Source: Leptodactylus fallax (lineage: Eukaryota > Chordata > Amphibia > Anura > Leptodactylidae). From it: 64,000 bases of DNA. The position numbers and the translations under genes were made by a program. This document shows positions 53,101 through 58,784 of the stretch, one piece after another (positions within the stretch are counted from its first letter, which is position 1; each line of letters opens with the position of its first letter). The DNA is taken from the NCBI GenBank assembly GCA_947044405.1, contig CAMRHE010001101.1, forward strand, positions 62,001-126,000, given 5' to 3'. The notes beneath the pieces were generated by a model. The model had not been told where the DNA came from and did not search any database. It saw nothing but the letters and a program-made list of their open reading frames with translations.

Positions 53101-55814
53101 CTCCAGTTTCATAGTTGATGGCTCCATCCAATGTTATTTGTAAAAGTAAAAGGAATTCATCTTCTACAGGAGGAAACTTCCGTACACAGGGCCCCAGACG
53201 GAGCCTGTACAGCGGCACGCAGAGGCTATGGGGCACTGATCACAAGGTCCACTGCAAGTCATGGACCCATATTATACCTTTTACTTATATTATATGGAAC
53301 CTGTGACGGATATTTAATGACATGTTAGAGATTTGTGCTACTGTTTAGCTCACGGAGAATTATCTAGACTGGATACAATTGTAACAAACCTTCAGCTGCG
53401 TGAGCAGCTTACTGACACAAATGGAGGTTCTGAGCACTAGGAATAAAGCGGCACAGTTTATAAGGTCTTTAGCAGTTCTTACACATCCATAGCTATGTGT
53501 CACCTTTAGGGATACCCTGTACAGTTCCTTGTGCTTACAGTATCAACATAGCGGATGGGATTTTACCAAATCTCGTAGATGCTGCAGAAAAATTCTAAAT
53601 CCGAGCGCCAATTTACACTTCAGATCTTCATTGAGGATCTAAACCCTGTTTTAAGTTTGCCACAAAATCCACCACAAATGAGCGTAAACCTCACGTGGAT
53701 TTTGTGGCAGATCCGTGGCAGATTACATCCTGGTCATATTCACATGGCGCGGTTGTGTTGAGCAGCTAGGAGCCATGCAGAAACACCACATGCAGTTTTA
53801 CCACTAATTAATTATTTCTGCAGCCAAAAACGTGAACATTACCAGAAAACCACGTGCGGTTTTTGCTGTACAACTGTCTGTAATCCGAATGGGTTTCCAG
53901 GTTATGGTAACTAAAGCTTATATATTGTATAGTGAAAAGTTCTGCAATTCTTTAATAGATTTTGTTCCAGTAACTTCCTTGGTTTCAAGATCTCCGCTTG
54001 CTTTCAGTGAATAGAAACCTCACATGTGGCAGATTTGTAGCAGAAATGTATTCTACTAAATATCAGTTCTATTCATCAGACACAGCCACAATGTAAAGGA
54101 AATGAATAAAGGAATGAAATACAGTTTTGCTGCAAATCGGTGCAGGTTTAAATAGCTTGCTAGGGGATTACTGGGACTAGGACAGGTTAATATTAGAGGG
54201 CTCCAACATGTCAGCTGATGAAAGCAGCAGCACTCCGGAGAGCAGCACCGCCACCTCACAGGCAATGGACCATCATTTTCTTCAGTCACAAGGCCTGCTT
54301 TCAGCTCAGCCCCATTTAAATGAATGGGGCTGAGCTGCGATAACATGCATGAGCACTATACAATATAAGAGGCTGTTCTTGATATTCTGGCAGTTTGGTC
54401 TTGGTTCACACCAATCTGATAATGATGACCTATTCTATGGATCGTCATCAATATTTTAGCTGTAATATCTGCAAGACCATTATCAATCAGTTCCTAACCT
54501 GAGATGATCTGCGGTAAAACCATAGCGTGACAAGCAGATGGACGATAAATTCTATAACTCTTCTTCAATTCTTTATATTGTGTTTGTTTCAGTTTCTCAC
54601 TATTTTTCCTAATCCCTGCTTGCTGTCAATGAATGGAAATGATTTGTACATGTAATGAGCCAAGCACCTGGGTCACCCATTCCGTCATACGGCTGACGTG
54701 CCCATTATTCACCATTAGTCACTGCCATCACCATGCATTTCAAGTTCTGTCTGAATACGTACATAGCGATGCTCTCGACGCTGAAGCTGCTGTTATGATT
54801 CCAATAAAAGTCAACGTTTTATAACAAAGGAGGTGCTGGACCATAGCAGTCTTTTGGATAACTTGCTGTCCCACGCTGGCCGTGCACTCCGGATTGGGAC
54901 GGCCCCTCCAGAAGAAATTATTATTTGATTTTTCATGTGTAAACCATTGCTGAATCTTTCCCAATACGGTTATCCATAGTGACGCTACATCCCATAACCT
55001 AACCACATACGAATGCAGCTACTGACCGCCGGGGTTTATTCACACGATGCGTCCATCTTGCTTGCAAATGTGAAAAGATCACATCAAAAACATAAGATTT
55101 GATTGCACTGTGTGAACAGAGCCTGAGGGTGTCACTGCAGTCACCGTGTCACATTCCTATTAAGGACTGTCCAGGAAAGTTACACTAGGTTCTCACCTGC
55201 ATCGGTGTCTCCATTCTTCTGGTCTATTGGAGGACCAGAAGAACAGATCTGTTCTGTGATGAACACAAAAAGACCCCAAGGGTCCATACTTAAACGAAAT
55301 TGCTGGATGAAAAAGTCAGTCTTGCAGGAATTTTTCATCTGGCAATTTCTGACAGATCTGCCCCGAGACTCAGACATGGACATAGCCTTTCCGATTCTTG
55401 GGTTTTGCAATTTTAACAACCAATATATTTCTATCGATAATCTCTAACGGCCCTTACCTCTTCCACCAGTGCTGAGAAGTGATCCAGGGGCGCATAGGAC
55501 AGATCCCCGTAGATTAAACTACTCTTCATGGAGTCAGAGCTGATGTAGACATTGGGCCTCTTCAGGAAATACACAGCCTTATTCTTGATAGAGTTGGGGA
55601 ACTCTAGCAGGGGCACCAGGAGCCCGGCCTGGGTAAGGGCCACCACCAGCACCATCTGATCTGCCTTCTCTAAGAACTCCTGGAAGATGGTTTTGTTCTC
55701 CTCGGTGGACAGACATTTCTGCCAGCGGTCCTGCTTCAGCTTCAGAGTCTTCAGGACGTATTCTTCTATGAACTGCAGCCTCTTATCTGCGGTGGGGGCC
55801 ACCGGTTCGTCCAT
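4958..55814 (-). CDS. DNAH9: Axonemal dynein heavy chain, N-terminal part (15 exons, continues beyond base 1)
   Basis: Dynein heavy chains are the ATP-driven motors of cilia and flagella; this subgroup belongs to the outer arm. The exons found encode residues 1-889 of about 4,400, which is the tail (DHC_N1 region) that pairs heavy chains and binds intermediate chains. The AAA motor lies outside the window. All 14 introns are GT-AG and phases agree throughout (total 2,668 nt, leaving one base). No stop or frameshift is seen in the assembled exons, so this looks like a working gene. From memory of the family, tracts such as [44 protein letters not shown] and [10 protein letters not shown] fit DNAH9 best. 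DNAH11 and DNAH17 are close paralogues and are not excluded. The start has a strong context (A at -3, G at +4). Introns hold about 30 kb of tandem repeats. Confidence 0.9.
5094..5455. other. Unique part of intron 14 next to exon 15
   Basis: About 360 bp of unique sequence carrying the exon 15 acceptor at its left end. Nothing else is recognised. It passes abruptly into the 31-bp array near 5456. Confidence 0.6.
5456..16447. repeat. 31-bp minisatellite, right array (intron 14)
   Basis: About 350 copies of the same 31-bp unit as at 1-4350, in the same orientation. The CpG-containing variant AATGCGTATAG is much commoner here than in the left array. Single-base-deleted units (TACTGCCATAC) and other marker variants recur in the same order at distant places, showing block duplications of several kilobases. 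The array fills most of intron 14 and ends sharply at TACTGCTTTATTC. Confidence 0.97.
16675..16916 (-). CDS. DNAH9: Dynein heavy chain exon 14 (residues 764-844)
   Basis: 242 nt. Acceptor TGACAAG|GAGTTT, donor GTGCAG|GTAAAT, ending in phase 0. It encodes [20 protein letters not shown], then [17 protein letters not shown], the [14 protein letters not shown] block and KIHQLVQ. This resembles DNAH9 more than DNAH17 in remembered sequences. A 226-bp unique stretch separates it from the 31-bp minisatellite. Confidence 0.92.
16917..17484. other. Intron 13
   Basis: 568 bp, AT-rich. Around 17225 it contains a CACTAGGGGGAGCTCACC motif, also seen with small changes near 32347, 32915 and 40700, so it is part of a dispersed short repeat. 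No exon is recognised. Confidence 0.6.
17485..17740 (-). CDS. DNAH9: Dynein heavy chain exon 13 (residues 679-764)
   Basis: 256 nt. Acceptor GATACAG|CTGGTG, donor CACATG|GTATGG. It encodes [11 protein letters not shown], then [25 protein letters not shown] and [18 protein letters not shown] and EVEFPLVE are signatures of the end of the DHC_N1 region. Confidence 0.92.
17876..18002 (-). CDS. DNAH9: Dynein heavy chain exon 12 (residues 636-678)
   Basis: 127 nt. Acceptor TTTTACAG|ATACAT, donor CCTCAG|GTACTT, ending in phase 0. It encodes [20 protein letters not shown] and ends INVNFDPQ. It joins exon 11 across the intron that contains the GATA array with no missing residues relative to the family. 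Confidence 0.9.
18003..18673. other. Intron 11, 3' part, with a single diverged 90-bp repeat unit
   Basis: Around 18092-18190 lies one diverged copy of the unit that is tandemly amplified at 40762-43209. Shared tracts include CTCTGTGCTGCTGGG and GCACACTCCTCTCCTGAAAT. The rest shows no gene or clear element. Confidence 0.7.
18674..26163. repeat. Giant GATA tetranucleotide array (intron 11)
   Basis: About 7.5 kb of (GATA)n on the plus strand, regularly interrupted by TATGAGATA and TAGGAGATA variants and rare CAGATAGA or GAGCTAGA changes. In the transcribed direction it reads (CTAT)n with CTCATATCTATC interruptions. It occupies most of the 8.8-kb intron 11. Long Ile/Ser/Leu/Tyr reading frames across it are artefacts. 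Confidence 0.98.
26164..26797. other. Intron 11, 5' part: unique sequence
   Basis: About 630 bp between the GATA array and exon 11. The stretch 26270-26530 is non-repetitive with several ATTAA-type homeodomain-like sites, and might be a conserved non-coding element. No coding signal is seen. Confidence 0.45.
26798..26866 (-). CDS. DNAH9: Dynein heavy chain exon 11 (residues 613-636)
   Basis: 69 nt. Acceptor TTGTCAG|GTGCAT, donor GACCA|GTGAGT. It encodes [20 protein letters not shown] and LLD. With exon 10 it makes the HPCMES joint, characteristic of DNAH9-type tails. It lies about 630 bp from the giant GATA array in intron 11. Confidence 0.9.
27080..27194 (-). CDS. DNAH9: Dynein heavy chain exon 10 (residues 575-613)
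   Basis: 115 nt. Acceptor TTTCTGCAG|GATATC, donor CACCC|GTGAGT. It encodes [20 protein letters not shown] and ends FRHITH. NMP.V.G.L.W..EL is a diagnostic dynein tail motif. Both end codons are split and fit the neighbouring exons. Confidence 0.9.
27195..28004. other. Intron 9, with degenerate short tandem repeats
   Basis: 810 bp. From about 27440 to 27800 it carries loosely repeated GGCACTGTATTAGGTG-like words, which look like a decayed minisatellite. No exon is recognised. Confidence 0.5.
28005..28155 (-). CDS. DNAH9: Dynein heavy chain exon 9 (residues 525-575)
   Basis: 151 nt. Acceptor TCCATCCAG|TTGCTT, donor GCAAG|GTCAGT. It encodes [17 protein letters not shown] and ends EVTEQ plus one base. 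LLERP is nearly invariant in dynein tails. Intron 8, between this and exon 8, is only 97 bp. Confidence 0.9.
28253..28369 (-). CDS. DNAH9: Dynein heavy chain exon 8 (residues 486-524)
   Basis: 117 nt, 39 codons. Acceptor ATCTCTAG|GAATTT, donor TTTCGG|GTAAGT. It encodes EFEYDVSDF, then the highly conserved DRRLGT and [12 protein letters not shown]. This exon is too short to show up as a long open frame; it was found from its splice sites and conserved residues. Confidence 0.9.
28370..29400. other. Intron 7, 5' part
   Basis: About 1 kb without a recognisable exon. The stretch 28960-29060, with CTTTTCAGACAACTTAGTCT, recurs near 30585 with few changes, so it belongs to a dispersed repeat. Confidence 0.55.
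29405..30002. repeat. Short minisatellite based on TCTGATCTGAGATCTGAATGAG
   Basis: Imperfect repeats of roughly 28 bp with the words GGTCTGAATGAGTCTAGGGG and TCTGATCTGAG at 29405-29642, continuing at 29932-30002. The two halves are separated by the transposon at 29647-29927. Confidence 0.8.
29647..29927. mobile_element. TTAA-flanked MITE inserted in a minisatellite
   Basis: 281 bp flanked by TTAA at 29643-29646 and 29928-29931. Termini are TGGGGTTGTCGAGG and, reverse-complemented, AGGGGTTGTCCAGG. It has no coding capacity. TTAA target duplications are typical of piggyBac and Kolobok superfamilies; which one applies is not settled here. Confidence 0.8.
30078..30245 (-). CDS. DNAH9: Dynein heavy chain exon 7 (residues 430-485)
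   Basis: 168 nt, 56 codons. Acceptor CTCTACAG|GATTTA, donor AACAAG|GTGGGG. It encodes [20 protein letters not shown] through DCLDTENK. The KLEK.EFGG.KG block is a strong family match. Confidence 0.9.
30246..31415. other. Intron 6, 5' part
   Basis: About 1.2 kb without exons. It contains the second copy (about 30575-30690) of the dispersed repeat seen at 28960, and a CTCF-like CACTAGGAGGCGC word near 30393. Confidence 0.55.
31420..31821. mobile_element. TTAA-flanked MITE with long inverted repeats
   Basis: 402 bp flanked by TTAA at 31416-31419 and 31822-31825. Ends are AGGTGTTTACCAGCCCC and, reverse-complemented, AGGGGTTTTCCAGCCCC. The inverted match continues for about 70 bp through CATACTGATGACCTATCCAC. 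It is non-coding and could fold into a long hairpin. Confidence 0.85.
31826..33920. other. Intron 6, middle part, with dispersed repeat fragments
   Basis: Unique-looking sequence at 31830-32330. A partial TTAA-type element starts near 32379 (TTAATGGGGTTGGCC) and carries the GGGGCTGAGCTGTAATACC module. A repeat of the GGNCCCCAC family lies at about 32610-32895. The stretch 33300-33870 is unique and GC-richer but shows no splice-flanked exon. Confidence 0.55.
33924..34227. mobile_element. Harbinger-like MITE with ~105-bp inverted repeats
   Basis: 304 bp flanked by TAA on both sides (33921-33923, 34228-34230). Ends are GGGTGGGTTCACACTTGC and, reverse-complemented, GGGTAGGTTCACACTTGC. The arms match for about 105 bp, including CGCCTGAAAATCTCGGGAAA. 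A 3-bp TAA/TTA target site is typical of PIF/Harbinger transposons. No coding capacity. Confidence 0.85.
34231..35319. other. Intron 6, 3' part, with nested TTAA-type element fragments
   Basis: Contains two copies (about 34300-34400 and 34620-34770) of the module with GAGCTGAGCAACC or GAGGCTGAGCTGCAATACC, common inside the TTAA-flanked MITEs, and a further AAAGGGGTTCTCCCATC terminus near 35095. No exon before exon 6. Confidence 0.55.
35320..35553 (-). CDS. DNAH9: Dynein heavy chain exon 6 (residues 352-429)
   Basis: 234 nt, exactly 78 codons. Acceptor GGTGCAG|GCTCGG, donor ATTGAA|GTGAGT. It encodes [18 protein letters not shown], then a helical tract ending [15 protein letters not shown] and EVK.WDF are conserved in DNAH9-type tails. 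Confidence 0.9.
35554..35957. other. Intron 5, 3' part
   Basis: About 400 bp between the exon 6 acceptor and the 23-bp array. Nothing is recognised in it. Confidence 0.5.
35958..38913. repeat. 23-bp minisatellite with GGATCC core (intron 5)
   Basis: About 128 copies of a 23-bp unit with core CTCCYGTGGATCCTGTAGTG. Frequent variants are CTCCCGTGGATCC, CTCCTGTGGATCC, GTTACTCC in place of GGTTCTCC, and ATCATGTAGCATTTC. A block of more than 600 bp is duplicated: 37240-37800 closely resembles 38040-38660. Most units carry a GGATCC (BamHI) site. Confidence 0.97.
38950..39161 (-). CDS. DNAH9: Dynein heavy chain exon 5 (residues 281-351)
   Basis: 212 nt, acceptor ATCTACAG|CCCTGT, donor CAGCAG|GTAAGT, ending in phase 0. 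It encodes [20 protein letters not shown] and ends CNLFIQQ. Its donor lies only about 37 bp from the start of the 23-bp minisatellite in intron 5. Confidence 0.9.
39162..39649. other. Intron 4
   Basis: 488 bp, no repeat or exon recognised. It has ordinary donor and acceptor sites. Confidence 0.6.
39650..39780 (-). CDS. DNAH9: Dynein heavy chain exon 4 (residues 237-281)
   Basis: 131 nt, acceptor after a T-rich tract (TTTTCTAG|ATACGC), donor TTGCAG|GTAAAG. It encodes [19 protein letters not shown] and [16 protein letters not shown]. The W-K-x-R-Y-x-D-L joint with exon 3 is typical of dynein tails. Confidence 0.9.
39781..40395. other. Intron 3, with partial TTAA-type MITE
   Basis: 615 bp. From about 39890 (AGAGGGGTTTTCCAGGC) to about 40250 it contains modules shared with the TTAA-flanked MITEs, including AATGGAACTGAGCTGC. 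No clean right terminus was found, so it is probably a fragment or two nested copies. Confidence 0.55.
40396..40551 (-). CDS. DNAH9: Dynein heavy chain exon 3 (residues 185-237)
   Basis: 156 nt, acceptor TTTGCAG|TGACAA, donor AACAG|GTAAAT. It encodes [18 protein letters not shown] through VELDFWKNR. It begins and ends with split codons that fit exons 2 and 4. AIES..I.W and VLKRESS are conserved tail signatures. Confidence 0.9.
40762..43209. repeat. 90-bp minisatellite (intron 2)
   Basis: About 27 copies of a roughly 90-bp unit containing GTGCTGCTGGGGACCCTGCT, CCCACTATGTAACTCTCACC and CACTCCTCTCCTGAAATACT. Variants differ by single bases and by one or two bases at CCTCCCCTATAAGATC. The left edge joins a CACTAGAGGGAGCTCAGG dispersed motif near 40697. 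A lone diverged unit is at 18092-18190. Confidence 0.97.
43210..43850. other. Intron 2, unique segment
   Basis: About 640 bp without repeats. The stretch 43340-43700 is GC-moderate with TTGTTACCTGCC and GGTTAACCC words and might be regulatory, but there is no splice-flanked exon. Confidence 0.4.
43851..44172. mobile_element. TTAA-flanked MITE (intron 2)
   Basis: 322 bp flanked by TTAA at 43847-43850 and 44173-44176. It starts GGGGTTTAATTC and ends GAAACATCCCT. The interior has the CTCAGCCCCATTCAAGTAAA module shared with other copies of this group. Non-coding. Confidence 0.7.
44177..44507. other. Intron 2, 5'-proximal segment
   Basis: About 330 bp next to exon 2. It has AATCCGC/AATCCTC words of a dispersed repeat type but no clear ends. 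No coding signal. Confidence 0.4.
44508..44704 (-). CDS. DNAH9: Dynein heavy chain exon 2 (residues 120-185)
   Basis: 197 nt. It starts at CACAG|GTCATC, giving [16 protein letters not shown], and ends with DYDSDK plus two bases at GGA|GTAAGT. The sequence follows ALVEE of exon 1 directly, as expected for the family (EEV..PVLAN.KN). The tract [13 protein letters not shown] is a hallmark of DNAH9-type tails. Confidence 0.9.
44705..45290. other. Intron 1, 3' end
   Basis: About 590 bp of non-repetitive sequence upstream of the exon 2 acceptor. The stretch 45050-45290 is AT-rich unique DNA. No exon. Confidence 0.45.
45291..45587. other. G-homopolymer tract, probable low-quality consensus
   Basis: About 300 bp dominated by runs of G (about 20 in a row near 45388), runs of T and broken C/G blocks. 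It lies directly before the 97-bp array. It resembles a consensus built from poor long reads more than a natural sequence. Confidence 0.6.
45588..47889. repeat. 97-bp minisatellite (intron 1)
   Basis: About 25 copies of a 97-bp unit that includes GGATGTAACTCAGGGTCAGT, TGTATGTACACAGTGACTGC and CAGAATAGTGAGCGCAGCTC. Several units are 74 bp because 23 bp between two TACAGGAT words are missing. The unit resembles a repeat I recall as dispersed in frog genomes, though that was not checked. Multiple overlapping Tyr/Leu-rich frames here are artefacts. Confidence 0.97.
47890..51766. other. Intron 1, middle part
   Basis: About 3.9 kb without exons. It contains a GGNCCCCAC-family repeat at about 49010-49205, a five-copy 19-bp repeat at 50165-50260, a MITE-like terminus AACCCCTTTAA near 50390, and a unique stretch at 51040-51330. 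Confidence 0.5.
50165..50260. repeat. Five 19-bp tandem repeats each carrying TGACGTC
   Basis: Five direct copies of a 19-bp unit, CCCCGCTCCACTGTGACGT, with CTGCAC in place of CTCCAC in the last two. Each copy makes TGACGTCC, a near-consensus CRE for CREB/ATF factors. ATTGG (an inverted CCAAT box) follows at about 50286. Confidence 0.85.
51770..51953. mobile_element. Short Harbinger-like MITE
   Basis: 184 bp flanked by TTA (51767-51769, 51954-51956). Imperfect terminal repeats CGCTAGGTTCACACCTG and, reverse-complemented, GGCTGCGGTCACACCTG. No coding capacity. The ends resemble the GGTTCACAC ends of the element at 33924. Confidence 0.65.
51957..55457. other. Intron 1, 5' part
   Basis: About 3.5 kb with no exon recognised. 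52130-52700 has several inverted TTGCGGTCCGCAAAA-like words and is probably a transposon derivative. 54210-54350 holds the GGGGCTGAGCTGCGATAAC module. 55180-55440 has an AGGTTCTCACCTGC terminus. Short open frames here lack splice or homology support. Confidence 0.5.
55458..55814 (-). CDS. DNAH9: Dynein heavy chain exon 1 (residues 1-119)
   Basis: First coding exon, 357 nt, phase 0 at its end. It begins [15 protein letters not shown] and ends [10 protein letters not shown] at a GAG|GTAAGG donor. The start ATG sits in AAACATGG, a strong initiation context, and the open frame has no earlier in-frame Met. The segment with [12 protein letters not shown] and VYFLKRP is the extreme N-terminal tail typical of outer-arm beta/gamma-type heavy chains. 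The open frame runs eight codons into the intron before a stop; that extension is not coding. Confidence 0.9.
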
Positions 55815-55916
55815 GTTTGCAGGTAAGTGGCAGAGATTTGCTCAGTTCATGTGTGCCGGGGCTGGAGGCAGAGAGTACTGAGTCTCCGGGCTGAGATGCC
55901 TCCTTCTTCAGTCTTG

Positions 55917-55930
55917 GCTGCTATGGTAAC
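55917..55930. promoter_or_regulatory. Candidate RFX X-box
   Basis: GCTGCTATGGTAAC fits the X-box pattern RYYNYY-N(1-3)-RRNRAC with a two-base AT spacer and is close to the palindromic ideal. It lies 103-116 bp upstream of the start codon. RFX factors drive ciliary genes through such sites, usually close to the transcription start. Confidence 0.65.
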
Positions 55931-55932
55931 TC

Positions 55933-55939
55933 TGTTTGT
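55933..55939 (+). promoter_or_regulatory. Candidate forkhead (FOXJ1-type) site
   Basis: TGTTTGT lies two bases from the X-box. It matches the forkhead core. FOXJ1, the master regulator of motile cilia, works together with RFX factors, so the pairing is plausible for an axonemal dynein promoter. A 7-bp match alone is weak. Confidence 0.45.
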
Positions 55940-56016
55940 ATTCAACACGTTGCAGAGAGTTGTGGTTGCTGCAGTTGGGACAATGGTCGCCCTCTCCGTG
56001 GGGAGGCTGTGAGGAG

Positions 56017-57495
56017 ACATAGGTGGTTAGGTTACTATTGTGCTCCAAACTGTGTAACTACAGACAGACACTCTGATTAACTTGTCAGACCAGGTGGAAC
56101 TGCAGGAAATCACAGACTAAGGGACAATGGTGCCCTAATTCTGGTTATCACAAACTATGGCAGCTCCGTTTTTGCGTCCTTTAGTACGCCTGTGTTATGA
56201 CCATCTGAAATCAGCCTGACTAATGTTTAGCGGACTGCTAAAGCAGCGGTAACACGTGACTATAATGGGGTCCATCGTTTTTGAGCTGAAACCGGCAGAG
56301 GATTTTTTCCTCCGTCGAGTTTCGGTGGACACTGCAGATGTGAACGTAGCCTTAGGTTATATCTGCAAAGTGCATTTATAACTTGTGGTTTATTACCATA
56401 AGGTTTAGCAAAAAATAGGGCATTTTTCTGCAATTTCATGACAAGATGCCACAATTTTCCGGCCATGTGTGAATAAGCCCCAGGGTTTACTCACACAATG
56501 TGCTCTTGTTGCAATTTTTCTCCATCATTTTTCCTAAAACCATAAAATGTCAAAAAACCTAATAGAGTGACTGTTTTAGGCGGAGGAAACGCGGTATTTT
56601 GGGGGGGTGGATAAAACGCCCCTTCACGGTCTCAGCAAGATAAAGGAGGTTTTATTTAAAGTCATCCTCACACTGCAGAAAAAAAAGCATGCAGCCTGTT
56701 AACTTTACCTATGAATTATAAAATTCTATCATTTTTGGCTTTTTTCTCTGTTTTTTGTGTTGTTCCAAGTGTGATTGTAATAACTGTCTGGGATAAAATG
56801 TCAGGGGAGCCAACACTTACGGCCATGATTTAGGGTAAGGTCCCACGCTGAGTTTTACAGCAACAGCAATACAAATGAGATTGTGCTTAATCTCATCCAC
56901 ACATTGCGGAAAAAAAGAGCTGAGTTTTTGAAAACTGCAACAGATTAATCTTTGTAAGTGCGAAAGTGTTTTCTAGATATATTTAATAGGGGGAAAAAAA
57001 ATACTGAGAAAAACAGCAAAAACTCATTTTTTAGCTATTTTTTTTTAGCTATTCAGAGTTTTTTAGCTATTTTTTAGTTCCGCTATCTGGGGCCTTAGCC
57101 TTAGCCTAGTTGCAGACGGCCGAGTTTATTTTGTGGTCTGCAAACTAGTGTCAGCTCTGCCTAGTCTTGGCTTTCCCTCACTGATGCAAATCACTGACGT
57201 GTGAATAAGGCCTAAGGGTATGTTCACATGTGTCAGATTTACATACTACTAACACCATATGTATTTACTACAAGATCCACAGAGATCACTGCTCACTCGA
57301 AGCCATTACCTTAGCCCCATGTAAAGCAGATCATCCATGTTGGGTTTACCTGTCTGCTTTTTCATGTATAATCCATGGTAATAAGTAGCAGCCCCATTCA
57401 CGTGTATGGGGTGCAGGTTGTCAGCGGTTTTGACAAACAATCTGTGATTAAATTTATGTAACTCTTTGACATGTGAATATACCCTTAAAGTGCTT
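56017..57495. other. Upstream flank with a dispersed repeat copy
   Basis: About 1.5 kb. At about 56833-57095 it contains a copy of the GGTCCCACGCTGAG / CCATCCACACATTGC repeat family. Otherwise AT-rich with no gene recognised. Confidence 0.5.
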
Positions 57496-57815
57496 TAAGG
57501 CCAGGGCCCCACGTTGCAAAAACGCTGCGTTTTACAGTCCCTGCAAAGTGGATGGAATTCTGGTTAATCCCATCCACACATTGCAGAAAAAAATCTGCAG
57601 CAGAAAAGCTGCGATTTCAAAAACCGTCACATTTTTATAAATCGCAGCATGTCAATTATACCTACGGAAACGCCGACATTTTCCATATACGTAAAATAGA
57701 GACAAAGAGGAAAAATCTGTGACTTTCTGTAAAAAGCGCTGTGGAAAAAAAAAACTAAATGCGTTTCTGCTGCAGTGGGGGTTTTTTTGCTGCAGGTCAC
57801 TACATGGGGCCTAAA
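57496..57815. repeat. Dispersed GGGCCCCACGTTGC repeat
   Basis: Starts GGCCAGGGCCCCACGTTGC and ends near CATGGGGCCTAAACC, giving short imperfect terminal repeats. Interior words CATCCACACATTGCAG and AATCGCAGCATGTCAATTAT recur at 32610-32895, and parts recur at 49010-49205 and 56833-57095. It looks like a non-autonomous DNA transposon family; superfamily not assigned. Confidence 0.65.
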
Positions 57816-58784
57816 CCTCAAGACAGATTTCTGGCGTAAATACTGGTAAATCTGGCCCCGCCCATCCTCGCCATACCACCGTTTTGGGCGATATGGTGCA
57901 GGCAGTGGAGAACATTTTTTTTTTGGGTGAAAACTGGAGAACAAGACATAATAAATCTGCCCTGATGACTCTAGTGTCTATATTAGAACCATATACATAG
58001 GAGGATACATGTGTAAATAGATACGGCGCCCCCTACAGAGCGCTGCCCACTCTACTGTCTAATCAGCAGCATCCGAACAGACGGTAAAGACATCATAACC
58101 GTGTCCAGGAGCAAGATGGCGACACTCACCTATGTGGTGGATTATCAGACGTCCGGATTATCGGCAGTCAGCTGACTTTACTGTGAGAAAAAAAAATCGT
58201 GGGAGTGATGTCACAGAAAGATGCACTTTCTATAGTTTCATGTAAGGCTTTATTCACACAGTGCAGTCAAGTTGCATTCTCTGCAGCAGTTACCACCAAA
58301 TTGGGGCACAAACAGGCACTTTTTCTCACAGTCTGGAGCTTGTGACCCTTTTTCACACGGTGCATTATTGGGCACTATTTCAGGTGCAGTTTTTTACCGC
58401 ACTGATCCTTTGTCAGATGTTTGTAGGGGGAATTTCATTCATAAAACATTTCCGTCTTGCCGCCATTACAATCATTTTCAGCGTCCCGCGCTCCTTACAG
58501 ACACTACACTGCCATGATACGCTCCTGCATTTCTAGCGGAGCCATCAAGCTAGATGTGAATACAGCCCCACTAAGGTCGTGTTCACATACGAACAGCTGA
58601 AAACACCTTTTAGGGGCAGTGGGTGTGGTTTTTCATGGGGAGTGGCCTGTAATAGGGTGGAGTTTCCAATTTTCAGGAAGTAAATGGCCAGCAAAAAAAG
58701 TGTAGGCCTCGCCTCTTATTTTACATGACACACCCCCTGTCTACAGGTCGAAAACACAGGACAAACTAGTGCAGTATGTCTACA
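57816..58784. other. Upstream flank with CTCF-like and YY1-like words
   Basis: About 1 kb. GGCGCCCCCTACAGAG at 58025-58040 is a reverse-oriented CTCF-like core, and CAAGATGGCGAC at 58112-58123 resembles a YY1 site. A good minus-strand splice donor (ATAG|GTGAGT) is at 58130/58129. No open frame of note. Confidence 0.45.

Larger units (their letters stand above)
55815..56016 (-). promoter_or_regulatory. 5' UTR and proximal promoter of the dynein gene
   Basis: Sequence immediately upstream of the start codon, with no TATA box and moderate GC. A two-codon upstream ORF (ATG AAC TGA on the minus strand) lies at 55850-55842. The X-box-like and FOX sites listed separately lie about 100-125 bp upstream of the start codon. 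The exact transcription start cannot be seen. Confidence 0.55.

Noticed and set aside
58096..58160. Plus-strand ATGGCGACACTCACC as a possible start of another gene
   Set aside because: The frame closes after 19 codons, and no downstream plus-strand exon could be supported. The ATGGCG may simply be a YY1-type promoter word.
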